From Bacteroidales bacterium (lineage in GTDB: Bacteria; Bacteroidota; Bacteroidia; Bacteroidales; JAFGXI01), in the NCBI GenBank assembly GCA_026985625.1, contig JALSQC010000184.1, positions 1 through 11,582 of the forward strand: 11,582 bases of DNA, in the 5' to 3' direction. The position numbers and the translations under genes were made by a program. A model generated the notes under the pieces. That model was not told the DNA's origin. It ran no database searches and saw only the letters and a program-made list of their open reading frames with translations. Of this stretch, positions 1-7,280 are shown piece by piece (the stretch's first letter is position 1; every line of letters begins with the position of its first letter).

Positions 1-390
1 TGCTCTTTTTAATAGTTCGAGTCCTTCGGCATTATGATATTTTTCGTTAAAAACTACACGTTTAATTCCTGATTGTATTATTAGCTTAGAGCATTCGATA
101 CATGGTGATGTTGTTACGTATAATGTAGCTCCATTACTGTTGTTTCCTGATTTTGCAACTTTTGTAATAGCATTTGCTTCGGCGTGTAAAACGTATGGTT
201 TTGTTTTGTTGTTTTTATCTTCGCAAATATTCTCGAATCCTTCGGGGGTTCCATTGTAGCCGTCGGATATAATCATTTTTTCTTTTACAATAAGAGCTCC
301 TACTTTTCGCCTGTTGCAATATGAGTTTTGTGCCCATATTTTAGCCATCTGCAAATATCTTGTATCTAATTTTAGTTGTTTGTTTTCCAT
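1..390 (-). CDS. dCMP deaminase (ComEB-like), partial, 3' end outside window
   Basis: Zinc-dependent deoxycytidylate deaminase, which converts dCMP to dUMP in the cytoplasm for thymidylate synthesis. The first 130 residues are present and the gene runs off the left edge; the family is usually about 140-160 residues, so only a short tail is missing. Visible landmarks are the N-terminal stretch YCNRRKVGALIV (residues 24-35), typical of dCMP deaminases, the zinc/catalytic motif HAEANAI (H69, catalytic E71) and the second zinc motif TTSPCIEC (C97 and C100). The start at 390 is the first ATG before the family-typical N-terminus, and the frame is open to the window edge. It lies downstream of the efflux operon on the same strand, but a 142-bp gap with a hairpin separates them and there is no functional link, so I treat it as a separate unit. 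A related CMP/dCMP-type deaminase is the only realistic alternative. No confident promoter was found upstream. Confidence 0.93.
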   Translation of the reverse strand, partial: MENKQLKLDTRYLQMAKIWAQNSYCNRRKVGALIVKEKMIISDGYNGTPEGFENICEDKNNKTKPYVLHAEANAITKVAKSGNNSNGATLYVTTSPCIECSKLIIQSGIKRVVFNEKYHNAEGLELLKRA

Positions 391-477
391 TAATTTTTTT
401 AAAAATGCAAGATATATAAAAAAATAAAATTAAGATTAAAGATTAAATTTATTTAACAAAATATGGGTTTTAACAAT

Positions 478-506
478 AAATAATTTATTACTGTAATAAA
501 TTATTT
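478..506. terminator. AT-only perfect hairpin, possible terminator of the efflux operon
   Basis: Two perfectly complementary 13-base arms (478-490 and 494-506) are separated by CTG. The hairpin sits 27 bp past the stop codon of the last permease gene and before the dCMP deaminase gene. The stem contains no G-C pair. It is followed by a T run on the plus strand (504-508) but only by a broken T run on the minus strand, the direction in which the operon is read. Its position supports a terminator role; its composition makes it weak. The rest of 391-532 shows nothing else I can support. Confidence 0.4.
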
Positions 507-532
507 TTAATGTAAGTTGATAAATTTTATTA

Positions 533-1642
533 TTATACGGTTTTTTGATAGTTAAAAACTGCTAATAAATTTACAAATATTGCAGCAAAACTTATTATTA
601 TAAAGTTATTACTTATGCTGCTAAATGAGCTGCCTTTTAACATTATCAAGCGAATAACCTCGACATAATATCTTATGGGATTAAAAAGTGTTATGTTTTG
701 TGCCCAAACAGGCATACTTTCTATTGGTGTAAAAAGTCCCGACATCAAGATAAATATAACCGAAAAAAACCAAGCCAAAAACAAAGCTTGTTGTTGTGTA
801 TTTGTTATGGTTGAGATAAGCATTCCTATACCCAAAATCAAAATTAAATATACTATTGTAAAAAGGTAAATTAATGTAATGCTTCCTAAAATGGGAACTT
901 TAAACCATAATACGGCAATAATTAATCCTATAGAGAACTCAAAAATACCGAGTATTAAAAATGGTAATAATTTACCTATAATAAATTGATATTTTTTTAT
1001 TGGTGTAACATTAAGTTGCTCTATTGTCCCTATTTCTTTTTCGCGAACAATATTCATTCCCGAAAGAAACAGGGCAATCATTGTAACTAACAAAACAAGA
1101 ATGCCGGGAACCATAAAAAGTTTATAATTTAGTAATGGATTAAACCAATTGCGTTTAATAATATTTACACCTTGTTTTATATTTGTAAAACCTTTTTTAC
1201 TAGCCTGTTCCTTGGTAAAATCTAATATTATATTTTGTAAATAATTAATACTTACACCTGCTTTTGTTCCATTTATTGCATCGGCAATTATTGCAACTTC
1301 GGTTTTTTTGTTTGTTTGTAAATTTTTCGAAAAATTTTGAGGAATACTAACTATTACATCAATATTATTTTGTTGTATTTTATAAAAACCTTTTTTATAA
1401 CTATTTGATATCTCTTTTAAATTAAAATTATTAAATGCTGCAATTTTACTAATCAATTCTTTAGATAAAACAGAATTGTCCATATCTTGAACAAATAAAT
1501 TAATGTTTTTAACAGTAAAATCGGCTGTGTATGATAAAACAGCTAATTGGACAAACGGCATAACAAAGAGTATAGGCTTCATTGCCTTATTTCTAAATAT
1601 TTGCTTAAATTCTTTTTGTATTATAAAAAGTATTTTTCTCAT
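533..1642 (-). CDS. ABC-2 type exporter permease (YbhR/YhhJ-like), last gene of efflux operon
   Basis: Inner-membrane subunit of an ABC-2 exporter of the drug-efflux type (ABC2_membrane_3 architecture), 369 residues. One N-terminal membrane segment (about 22-40) is followed by a large extracytoplasmic domain (about 41-172) and then five hydrophobic segments (about 175-198, 221-247, 254-278, 286-305 and 345-364). The conserved cytoplasmic motif REKEIGTIEQL (200-210) follows the second membrane segment. It begins 5 bp after the neighbouring permease gene ends, and the two are paralogues of equal length with the same topology, so they probably form the membrane heterodimer served by the two ATPases upstream. 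The exported substrate cannot be read from the sequence; E. coli relatives are linked to drug efflux. Start chosen at the ATG directly before the RK-rich N-terminus. Confidence 0.93.
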   Translation of the reverse strand: MRKILFIIQKEFKQIFRNKAMKPILFVMPFVQLAVLSYTADFTVKNINLFVQDMDNSVLSKELISKIAAFNNFNLKEISNSYKKGFYKIQQNNIDVIVSIPQNFSKNLQTNKKTEVAIIADAINGTKAGVSINYLQNIILDFTKEQASKKGFTNIKQGVNIIKRNWFNPLLNYKLFMVPGILVLLVTMIALFLSGMNIVREKEIGTIEQLNVTPIKKYQFIIGKLLPFLILGIFEFSIGLIIAVLWFKVPILGSITLIYLFTIVYLILILGIGMLISTITNTQQQALFLAWFFSVIFILMSGLFTPIESMPVWAQNITLFNPIRYYVEVIRLIMLKGSSFSSISNNFIIISFAAIFVNLLAVFNYQKTV

Positions 1643-1647
1643 TTAAA

Positions 1648-2748
1648 TTATTCTAATCTTATTTTAAATTTTTTAATTGTAATTGCAGTAAGTATAATTG
1701 TTGTAATTATTAAAATATAAGTTTCGATTGCAATAGGTTGAAAGCCTGTGCCTTTAAGCATAATAGATTTAATAATTATTATAAACCATTTTGCGGGAAT
1801 TATATGACTTATGATTTGCAATATTTGCGGCATACTCGATATAGGGAAAATAAATCCTGAAAGTAATATTGTAGGTAACATTAATCCCATTAACGATATT
1901 AACATTGCTGTTTGTTGCGAGTTGCTTATAGTGGAAATTAACAAGCCTAATATTAACGACGATAACACAAATAGTAATATCTCCAAACCTAACAGAATGT
2001 AGCTTCCGTTCATTGGCATTCCAAAAACAAACAAACCTAATAATAAAATTGTTATTGCGTTTATAAGCGATAACAGTAAATACGGAATTATTTTTCCTAT
2101 AACAATAATAATCGGCTTTAATGGCGATACCAAAAGAATTTCCATTGTCCCTAATTCTTTTTCGCGAGCAATGGTAATAGATGTCATCATTGCAGATATT
2201 AGCATTAAAATAATTGTCATAACACCAGGCACAAACATATATACACTTTTGTTCTCGGGGTTATATAGTAATTCTGTGTTAATTATTATATTGCTTTGTG
2301 TTATAATGTTTTCTTCGTTAGAAAAGTCGTGTATAATTGCAGACAAATAATTACTTAAAATATTAGCGGTATTTGGGTCTGATGCATCGGTAATTACTTG
2401 TATATTTACATTTTTATTATTAATAAGATTTTTGCCGAATTTATCGGGAATAACAACTACTAATTTAACATTTCCTTTACTAAATAATTCTGAGATTTGT
2501 TTATACGATTGTAGTTCGTTGTTTATTTTAAAGTATCCCGACGATACAATTTTGTTTTCTAATTTTACAGAGTAGCTGTCTTTTGATAAATTAAGAATCC
2601 CTATTTGTGCATTATTTATCTCGGTAGTTATTGCAAAGCCAAATAAAACAACCAATACTATTGGCATTCCGAATAATATAACTAAGGTTCGTTTATCTCT
2701 AAAAATGTGTTTAAACTCTTTACTTACAAAACTTTTAAATGTTCTCAT
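1648..2748 (-). CDS. ABC-2 type exporter permease (YbhS-like), first of the pair
   Basis: Inner-membrane ABC-2 permease, 366 residues, paralogous to the next gene in the operon. The N-terminal amphipathic stretch with FKHIFRDKR (12-20) leads into a membrane segment (22-42). An extracytoplasmic domain follows (about 43-168), then five further hydrophobic segments (about 170-193, 213-243, 249-274, 281-301, 343-358). The family motif REKELGTME is at 195-203. Its start codon lies inside the end of the preceding ATPase gene (14-bp overlap), which suggests translational coupling and fixed stoichiometry with that ATPase. It probably heterodimerises with the downstream permease to form the translocation path. 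The substrate is unknown. Confidence 0.93.
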   Translation of the reverse strand: MRTFKSFVSKEFKHIFRDKRTLVILFGMPIVLVVLFGFAITTEINNAQIGILNLSKDSYSVKLENKIVSSGYFKINNELQSYKQISELFSKGNVKLVVVIPDKFGKNLINNKNVNIQVITDASDPNTANILSNYLSAIIHDFSNEENIITQSNIIINTELLYNPENKSVYMFVPGVMTIILMLISAMMTSITIAREKELGTMEILLVSPLKPIIIVIGKIIPYLLLSLINAITILLLGLFVFGMPMNGSYILLGLEILLFVLSSLILGLLISTISNSQQTAMLISLMGLMLPTILLSGFIFPISSMPQILQIISHIIPAKWFIIIIKSIMLKGTGFQPIAIETYILIITTIILTAITIKKFKIRLE

Positions 2749-3475
2749 TATTTCTTGCTAATTTTATAAAAACCTCATCCATATTTTTTGATTTATATTT
2801 TACTAATAATTGTTCTACACTTCCTATAGCTTTAATATTCCCCTCAACCATCATTGATATTCTGTCGCAATATTCGGCTTCGTCCATATAATGTGTAGTA
2901 ACAAATACTGTTATTCCGTCTTGGGTTGCCTGATAAATTAAATTCCAGAACTGACGACGCGTAATAGGATCGACGCCACTTGTAGGCTCATCGAGAAAAA
3001 CAATTTTAGGATTATGAATTATTGCTACCGAAAAAGCTATTTTTTGTTTCCACCCCAAAGGTATTTCCGATATAAGAGTATTCTCGATTTTTTGCAAATT
3101 TAATCGTTCTAATACTTCGTTTGTTTTTTGTTTTATTTGTTTATTAGATAATCCGTAAATTCCTCCATAAAATCGAATATTTTCTTTAAGAGTTAAATCC
3201 TCGTAAAGCGAGAATTTTTGACTCATATATCCAATATTTTCTTTTAATTTATTTCGTTGTTTATTAATGTCGTATCCTGCAACTGTAGCTTCGCCCGATG
3301 TCGATGATAATATTCCGGTAAGCATTTTTATTGCTGTTGTTTTTCCTGCTCCGTTAGCACCCAAAAAACCAAATATTTCGCCTTTTTTTACATCAAAACT
3401 AATATTGTTTACGGCAATAAATTTTCCGAAAGTTTTATTTAATTTTTTTACTTTTATAACTTTTTCTGCAGTCAT
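2735..3475 (-). CDS. ABC exporter ATPase, second nucleotide-binding subunit (degenerate signature motif)
   Basis: Cytoplasmic nucleotide-binding subunit, 246 residues, corresponding to the C-terminal half of YbhF/RbbA-type double ATPases. Walker A is GANGAGKTT (39-47), the Q-loop glutamine is Q86 in GYMSQ, Walker B with catalytic glutamate is IVFLDEP (158-164, D162, E163), the D-loop is SGVDP, and the H-loop histidine is H195 in TTHYMDEAE. The ABC signature, normally LSGGQ, reads IPLGWKQK (138-145), so it is degenerate; similar PLGxKQ/PLGWxQ forms are, from memory, usual in the second domain of this family. It begins 19 bp after the other ATPase gene and overlaps the following permease gene by 14 bp. 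It probably pairs with the other ATPase as a heterodimer with one fully canonical ATP site. Confidence 0.94.
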   Translation of the reverse strand: MTAEKVIKVKKLNKTFGKFIAVNNISFDVKKGEIFGFLGANGAGKTTAIKMLTGILSSTSGEATVAGYDINKQRNKLKENIGYMSQKFSLYEDLTLKENIRFYGGIYGLSNKQIKQKTNEVLERLNLQKIENTLISEIPLGWKQKIAFSVAIIHNPKIVFLDEPTSGVDPITRRQFWNLIYQATQDGITVFVTTHYMDEAEYCDRISMMVEGNIKAIGSVEQLLVKYKSKNMDEVFIKLARNNENI

Positions 3476-3494
3476 TTGGTTTTTCTATTATAAA

Positions 3495-4391
3495 TTATGT
3501 CATTAACTCCATAAATGCATCTTCGATTCGCGGATTTATTATTTTTATTGATTTTGCTTTAATGTTATTTTGTGCCAAAAAAGATTCTATATCTTCTTTA
3601 TTTGTTTTTTCGCTACAAGCAAGATGAATAGCATTTCCAAAAGCAAAAGCCGATATTTTATTTGTAAAATTATCTAATATTTTTAATGTATGATAATTAT
3701 TTAAAGTAATTATTTCCCACAATTTATGTGGATATTTTTGTGTAATATTTTTTGGACTGTCTATGCTCATAATTTCGCCGTTTTGTATTAAAGCAACCTC
3801 GTCGCACAACTCGGCATCGTCCATAAAAGGTGTTGATACAAGAGTTGTTAATCCCTTAGTTTGCAATTTTTGTAGCATTTCCCAGAAATCTTTTCTCGAT
3901 ACGGGATCTACTCCGGTTGTAGGTTCGTCTAAAAGCAAATATTTAGGTTGATGAATTAATGCACACGAAAGGGCTAGTTTTTGTTTCATTCCTCCAGATA
4001 AGTCGCCGGCTTTACGGTTTTTAAAAGGCTCGAGCATTTGATATATATCTTTTATTAAATCATAATTTTCTTCGATAGTAGTATTAAAAACAGTAGCAAA
4101 AAAATTAAGATTTTCTTGCACAGTTAAATCCATATATAACGAAAATCGTTCGGGCATATAACCTATTATCCTCCTAATTTCTTTGTAATTTTTTACGGTA
4201 TCAAAATTATCGATGCTTGCTTTTCCCTCGCTCGGTATTAACAGAGTTGTTAAAATCCGAAACAAGCTTGTTTTCCCTGCTCCATCGGGACCAATTAATC
4301 CAAATAGCTGTCCGTCTTTTACATTAAAACTAACTTTTTTTAATGCTTTAACATTATTATAATTTTTGCTTATGTTCTCAATTTTTATCAT
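3495..4391 (-). CDS. ABC exporter ATPase, first nucleotide-binding subunit (H-loop His and Q-loop Gln missing)
   Basis: Cytoplasmic nucleotide-binding subunit, 298 residues, corresponding to the N-terminal half of YbhF/RbbA. Walker A is GPDGAGKTS (34-42), the signature LSGGMKQK (131-138) is near-canonical, and Walker B plus catalytic glutamate is LLLDEPTTG (D155, E156). Two switch residues differ: the Q-loop position reads E81 in GYMPERF, and the H-loop reads STPFMDDAE with P188 where histidine is expected. Residues about 225-298 are an extra C-terminal domain ending in an RIEDAFMELM motif, as in many drug-exporter ATPases (DUF4162-like). The gene starts 4 bp after the adaptor gene and is followed by the second ATPase. 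I infer that this subunit contributes a poorly hydrolytic ATP site. Confidence 0.94.
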   Translation of the reverse strand: MIKIENISKNYNNVKALKKVSFNVKDGQLFGLIGPDGAGKTSLFRILTTLLIPSEGKASIDNFDTVKNYKEIRRIIGYMPERFSLYMDLTVQENLNFFATVFNTTIEENYDLIKDIYQMLEPFKNRKAGDLSGGMKQKLALSCALIHQPKYLLLDEPTTGVDPVSRKDFWEMLQKLQTKGLTTLVSTPFMDDAELCDEVALIQNGEIMSIDSPKNITQKYPHKLWEIITLNNYHTLKILDNFTNKISAFAFGNAIHLACSEKTNKEDIESFLAQNNIKAKSIKIINPRIEDAFMELMT

Positions 4392-4395
4392 TTTT

Positions 4396-5283
4396 TTAAA
4401 ACATAATATTTGCCGGCATTCCTATTTTTAACATTCCGTTTTTGTTAGGAACTTTAATTTTAACGGCATAAACAAGATTTTGGCGTTCGTCTTTTGTTTG
4501 AATTTGTTTAGGAGTAAACTCTGCTTTATCGTTAATCCAATAAATCGTTCCGCTTAAAGTTTGGGTTCCTTTTAATACATCAACTTCAATTTTAACTTTT
4601 TTATTTAGTTTTATGTTACTTAGTTGAGTTTCCGACACATACGCTTTTAACGTTAATGTGTTAATATCTTGTATATTATAAAGAGGTTTTCCCGGAGCAA
4701 CAAACTCCGATTGTTTTACAAAATTATTTAATACTGTTCCTCGCACAGGATTTACAATAATGTTTTTTGAAATTAAATTATCAATTTGTTTAATCTGAGC
4801 CTCGGCACTATTTTTTTCGTTTAAAACCGAGTTGCTTTGTATTTTAATGTTATTAATTTTTTGTTTTGTAATTTTTATTTGCGAATTAATATCGTCGAAT
4901 TGTTTTTGTGTTGCTGCAGAATCGTTAAGCATTTTTTTAATTCGCTTTTGATTAACTAACAGCGAGTTTAGTTGCTCTTTTAAAATCGATATTTGCGAAT
5001 TAACATTTTCTACTTTGGCATAAATTGTTTTTATTCCCGCCAATAGCACCTTCTTTTTTAGATATAATTGCATTGTGTCAATAATTGCAATGGTATCTCC
5101 TTTTTTATACTCTTTACCCTCGATAATATTATATTTAATTAACTTACCGGCACTCTCGGCAGATACAGTTGTTGCATCGTCGGTAAAATTCCCGTAAGCA
5201 TCGGGTTGGCTTTTGTTGTTACAGGAAGACAATAATGTCAATATTAATATGTAAACTGTTACTTTAAAATTATTTTTTTTCAT
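4396..5283 (-). CDS. HlyD-family periplasmic adaptor (membrane fusion) lipoprotein, YbhG/YhiI-like
   Basis: Periplasmic adaptor bridging the ABC permeases to the TolC-like channel, 295 residues. The N-terminus is a lipoprotein signal peptide with lipobox LSSC (acylated C21). Residues about 36-70 are the first half of a biotinyl-lipoyl-like domain (SAESAGKLIKYNIIEGKEYKKGD region). Residues about 75-172 are a long hydrophilic helical hairpin with coiled-coil character, then the second lipoyl half (VNPVRGTVLNNF, 177-188) and a beta-barrel segment. The stretch around EFTPKQIQTKDER (255-267) is typical of the YbhG/YhiI group. The chain ends at GMPANIMF, without a long C-terminal domain. E. coli YhiI has, as far as I recall, a membrane anchor or cleaved signal instead of a lipobox. 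It lies 5 bp after the tolC-like gene. Confidence 0.92.
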   Translation of the reverse strand: MKKNNFKVTVYILILTLLSSCNNKSQPDAYGNFTDDATTVSAESAGKLIKYNIIEGKEYKKGDTIAIIDTMQLYLKKKVLLAGIKTIYAKVENVNSQISILKEQLNSLLVNQKRIKKMLNDSAATQKQFDDINSQIKITKQKINNIKIQSNSVLNEKNSAEAQIKQIDNLISKNIIVNPVRGTVLNNFVKQSEFVAPGKPLYNIQDINTLTLKAYVSETQLSNIKLNKKVKIEVDVLKGTQTLSGTIYWINDKAEFTPKQIQTKDERQNLVYAVKIKVPNKNGMLKIGMPANIMF

Positions 5284-5288
5284 TTTTA

Positions 5289-6551
5289 TTAGTTTTTTAT
5301 TCCCAACGAGTGTTGATAATTTATTTTATTGGTTATTAAATTTAGTTTATCTATCTCGGTTGCAAGTTTTGCCTTTTTCCATCCGTTAAATTGTTTTAAA
5401 AATTCTGTCGAAGTTATAGTGCCGTTTTTTAATTGACTTTTAGATGATTTATAAACACTTGTTTTTAATTTCTCGATTTGTTTATCAATAGATATTTGTT
5501 TTTGATATTGATTTATCTTTGCAAGATATTTTTGTTGTTCGCTTGTTAATTGTTTGGCAAAACTTTCTTTATTCTCTATTAAGATATTTTTTTGTAAATT
5601 AATTTGTTGTATTTGTTGTTTATTCATATTCCAATTCCAAACATTCCACGACAATTTTGCACCAACAATAGAATAACCATGCATATCGGTATTAAAAAAA
5701 TCGTATCCGGGACGACCATATCCTACTTTTCCAAAAGCAATTAGTTTTGGCATAAGGTTAGTTTTTAGTTGCTTAATATTAGCGTCTAATAAACTTATAC
5801 GATTGTCAAAAATTGCTAAATCGGGGCGATTAAGATTTTTATTTTCGGCAGAAGGAACAGGCAAAACAAATTTGGTTTCTACAGTTAAATTTAATCCTGT
5901 AATTAAATTAATCGAGTTTAATAAAATTAATTGGTTTGTTTTTAGACTTATAAGCTGATTATCAAGTTTTAGTTTCTCGGCTTTTAAATTATTTAACTTA
6001 CTTTCTAATAAAACGCCATTATTTACTGCGGAGCTTAGAGTTTGTATATTTTTTTCGAGTTCTGTTTCTGTAAGAGATATTATTTTTATGCTTTTGCTAA
6101 GCAACAAATAGTTCATATAAAGTTTATTTATTTTATCGTATAAATTATAAGTTTCTATATTCAGGTTTTGAACCTCAATATCATTATCGGCATATCTAAT
6201 GAGTTTTGTCGAATTTATATTTCCTCCGTCCCAAATAATTTGATTTAGCGATGCCTCGACATTATAATTATCTAGAGGAACATCAGGAAAAATGTTCGGA
6301 AAATTAGGAGCTGTAGGAATACTTACTGATTCCGATTGATAGGTTGCTTGTCCCGAAATATTTATTTTTGGCAGATAATTTTTGTTTAATATTTTTGATA
6401 TTAAATCCCGTTTTCCGGTAATATATAATTGTTTTTTAAATGCAGGCCAGTTTTGTTTGGCTGCCGATTGACACGAGTCTAATGTAATTTTTTGTATTTG
6501 TCCAAAAACCGTAAAAGGCAGAAGAAATAATAGTAATATTAGTTTTCTCAT
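5289..6551 (-). CDS. TolC-family outer membrane efflux protein
   Basis: Outer-membrane channel of a tripartite exporter, 420 residues, a normal length for Bacteroidota members. A signal peptide (residues 1-17, cleavage likely before Q18 after VFG) is followed by long helical segments rich in Q, N, K and L (about 125-215 and 310-415). Each is preceded by a beta-type segment with alternating aromatics: about 63-108, including QIIWDGG, and about 270-307, including SWNVWNWNM. This is the two-fold internal repeat expected of TolC. The sequence NLITGL (215-220) near the end of the first helical pair resembles the usual family motif. It begins 2 bp after the repressor gene and precedes the adaptor, so the channel is dedicated to this pump rather than shared from elsewhere in the genome. 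Confidence 0.91.
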   Translation of the reverse strand: MRKLILLLFLLPFTVFGQIQKITLDSCQSAAKQNWPAFKKQLYITGKRDLISKILNKNYLPKINISGQATYQSESVSIPTAPNFPNIFPDVPLDNYNVEASLNQIIWDGGNINSTKLIRYADNDIEVQNLNIETYNLYDKINKLYMNYLLLSKSIKIISLTETELEKNIQTLSSAVNNGVLLESKLNNLKAEKLKLDNQLISLKTNQLILLNSINLITGLNLTVETKFVLPVPSAENKNLNRPDLAIFDNRISLLDANIKQLKTNLMPKLIAFGKVGYGRPGYDFFNTDMHGYSIVGAKLSWNVWNWNMNKQQIQQINLQKNILIENKESFAKQLTSEQQKYLAKINQYQKQISIDKQIEKLKTSVYKSSKSQLKNGTITSTEFLKQFNGWKKAKLATEIDKLNLITNKINYQHSLGIKN

Positions 6552-6553
6552 TA

Positions 6554-7159
6554 TTAGTTTTTTATAGCATTTATAATAAATCGTGATACTTCTTTTTTTC
6601 TTGATTCAATAAATTCTGTATATTTTTTTTTATTATCTTTTAAAATAATATTTGTGATAATAGGTTTTGCAATAAAAGGAAAAATGCAAAGTGATATTGT
6701 ATTTACAATTAACTGTTCGGGCTCTATATCAATAATTGTTTTTTTTTCTATCTCTTGCTTAATTGTTTGTATAAAAGGAGTAATATTTACACCTGAATTT
6801 TCTATAAATTTTAATAAACGCTTAGGATTAGTATTAATCTCGTGGCTAACAAATGCAGGTATATGAGGGTGTTCTGATAATATATCGATATATACCGATA
6901 CAAAATTTTCAATTTTTTTAAAAAAGTTATCTTCGGAATTAAAAACCATTGCAAGTTTTGGCATTAATAATTGAATAGCCCTAATTAATATTATCTCAAA
7001 AAGTTTGTCTTTTGATTTATAATAATAATGCAAAAGAGCTTTGTTAATATTTGCTTTGTCGGCAATCTCCTGCATGCGCGTGCCCGAAAACCCTTTTTCC
7101 TCGAATACGGTAATTGCAGCAGTCAAAATTTTTTCACTAGTATCTTTATTGTATTTCAT
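6554..7159 (-). CDS. TetR/AcrR-family transcriptional repressor, first gene of the efflux operon
   Basis: DNA-binding repressor, 201 residues, the usual TetR length. The N-terminal helix EKILTAAITVFEEKGF (9-24) and the helix-turn-helix (about 27-50, TRMQEIADKANINKALLHYYYKSK) are textbook TetR. The remaining ~150 residues are the variable helical ligand-binding and dimerisation domain, which gives no clue to the ligand. The ATG at 7159 is the only one that leaves a normal short N-terminal arm before helix 1. Two tandem palindromic sites begin 9 bp upstream and lie over the promoter, so the gene very probably represses itself and the six efflux genes behind it. In E. coli the TetR protein CecR precedes ybhGFSR in the same way. 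Confidence 0.94.
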   Translation of the reverse strand: MKYNKDTSEKILTAAITVFEEKGFSGTRMQEIADKANINKALLHYYYKSKDKLFEIILIRAIQLLMPKLAMVFNSEDNFFKKIENFVSVYIDILSEHPHIPAFVSHEINTNPKRLLKFIENSGVNITPFIQTIKQEIEKKTIIDIEPEQLIVNTISLCIFPFIAKPIITNIILKDNKKKYTEFIESRKKEVSRFIINAIKN

Positions 7160-7163
7160 GACA

Positions 7164-7195
7164 CAAAATTAACCAAATAGTTAAATTTAACCAAA
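7164..7195 (-). promoter_or_regulatory. Promoter of the efflux operon (Bacteroidota TTTG / TAnnTTTG type)
   Basis: Read on the minus strand, TTTG (7195-7192) is followed after exactly 20 bp by TAATTTTG (7171-7164), matching the Bacteroidota -33/-7 consensus. The initiation point predicted a few bases after the -7 box falls at or next to the repressor ATG at 7159, so the transcript may be leaderless. The -33 box lies inside the right operator and the spacer covers most of the left one, so a bound repressor would exclude RNA polymerase. Confidence 0.7.
7169..7184. promoter_or_regulatory. Left TetR-family operator
   Basis: TTAACCAAATAGTTAA is an inverted repeat with 6-base arms around a 4-base spacer (5 of 6 pairs match). 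It is an imperfect copy of the site centred 18 bp to the right. It covers the -7 end of the promoter spacer of the repressor gene. Confidence 0.75.
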
Positions 7196-7202
7196 CGGTT
7201 AA
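7187..7202. promoter_or_regulatory. Right TetR-family operator (perfect palindrome)
   Basis: TTAACCAAACGGTTAA has perfect 6-base arms TTAACC/GGTTAA around AAAC. It covers the -33 box of the minus-strand promoter. The two sites are in tandem, 18 bp centre to centre, and the junction between them (7180-7191, GTTAAATTTAAC) is itself a perfect 12-bp palindrome, so the whole 34-bp block has dyad symmetry. This suggests binding of two repressor dimers. Confidence 0.8.
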
Positions 7203-7247
7203 ATATGTTTTGCGACATAAATATTATTATTTTAAATTATTAAATCT

Positions 7248-7255
7248 TAACTTTG
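7248..7255 (+). promoter_or_regulatory. -7 promoter element for the methyltransferase gene
   Basis: TAACTTTG matches TAnnTTTG and lies 25 bp upstream of the ATG at 7281. No TTTG box is found about 20 bp further upstream, so the promoter may be weak or need an activator. The paired operators lie some 45 bp further left, outside its core, so the repressor probably affects this gene less than its own operon. Confidence 0.45.
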
Positions 7256-7280
7256 TAATAATTAAATATAAATCAGTAAA

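Noticed and set aside
391..477. Promoter for the dCMP deaminase gene
   Set aside because: No TAnnTTTG box with a matching TTTG upstream could be found on the minus strand; only partial matches are present.
675..6866. Short open frames on the plus strand inside the efflux operon (for example 675-869, 1811-2002, 3267-3506, 3763-3951, 6654-6866)
   Set aside because: Each lies wholly or almost wholly antisense to a well-recognised gene, and none shows a protein family pattern of its own.
7204..7219. Inverted repeat TATGT-N6-ACATA near the operators
   Set aside because: Five-base arms in AT-rich DNA are expected by chance, and it does not share the sequence of the two TetR sites.
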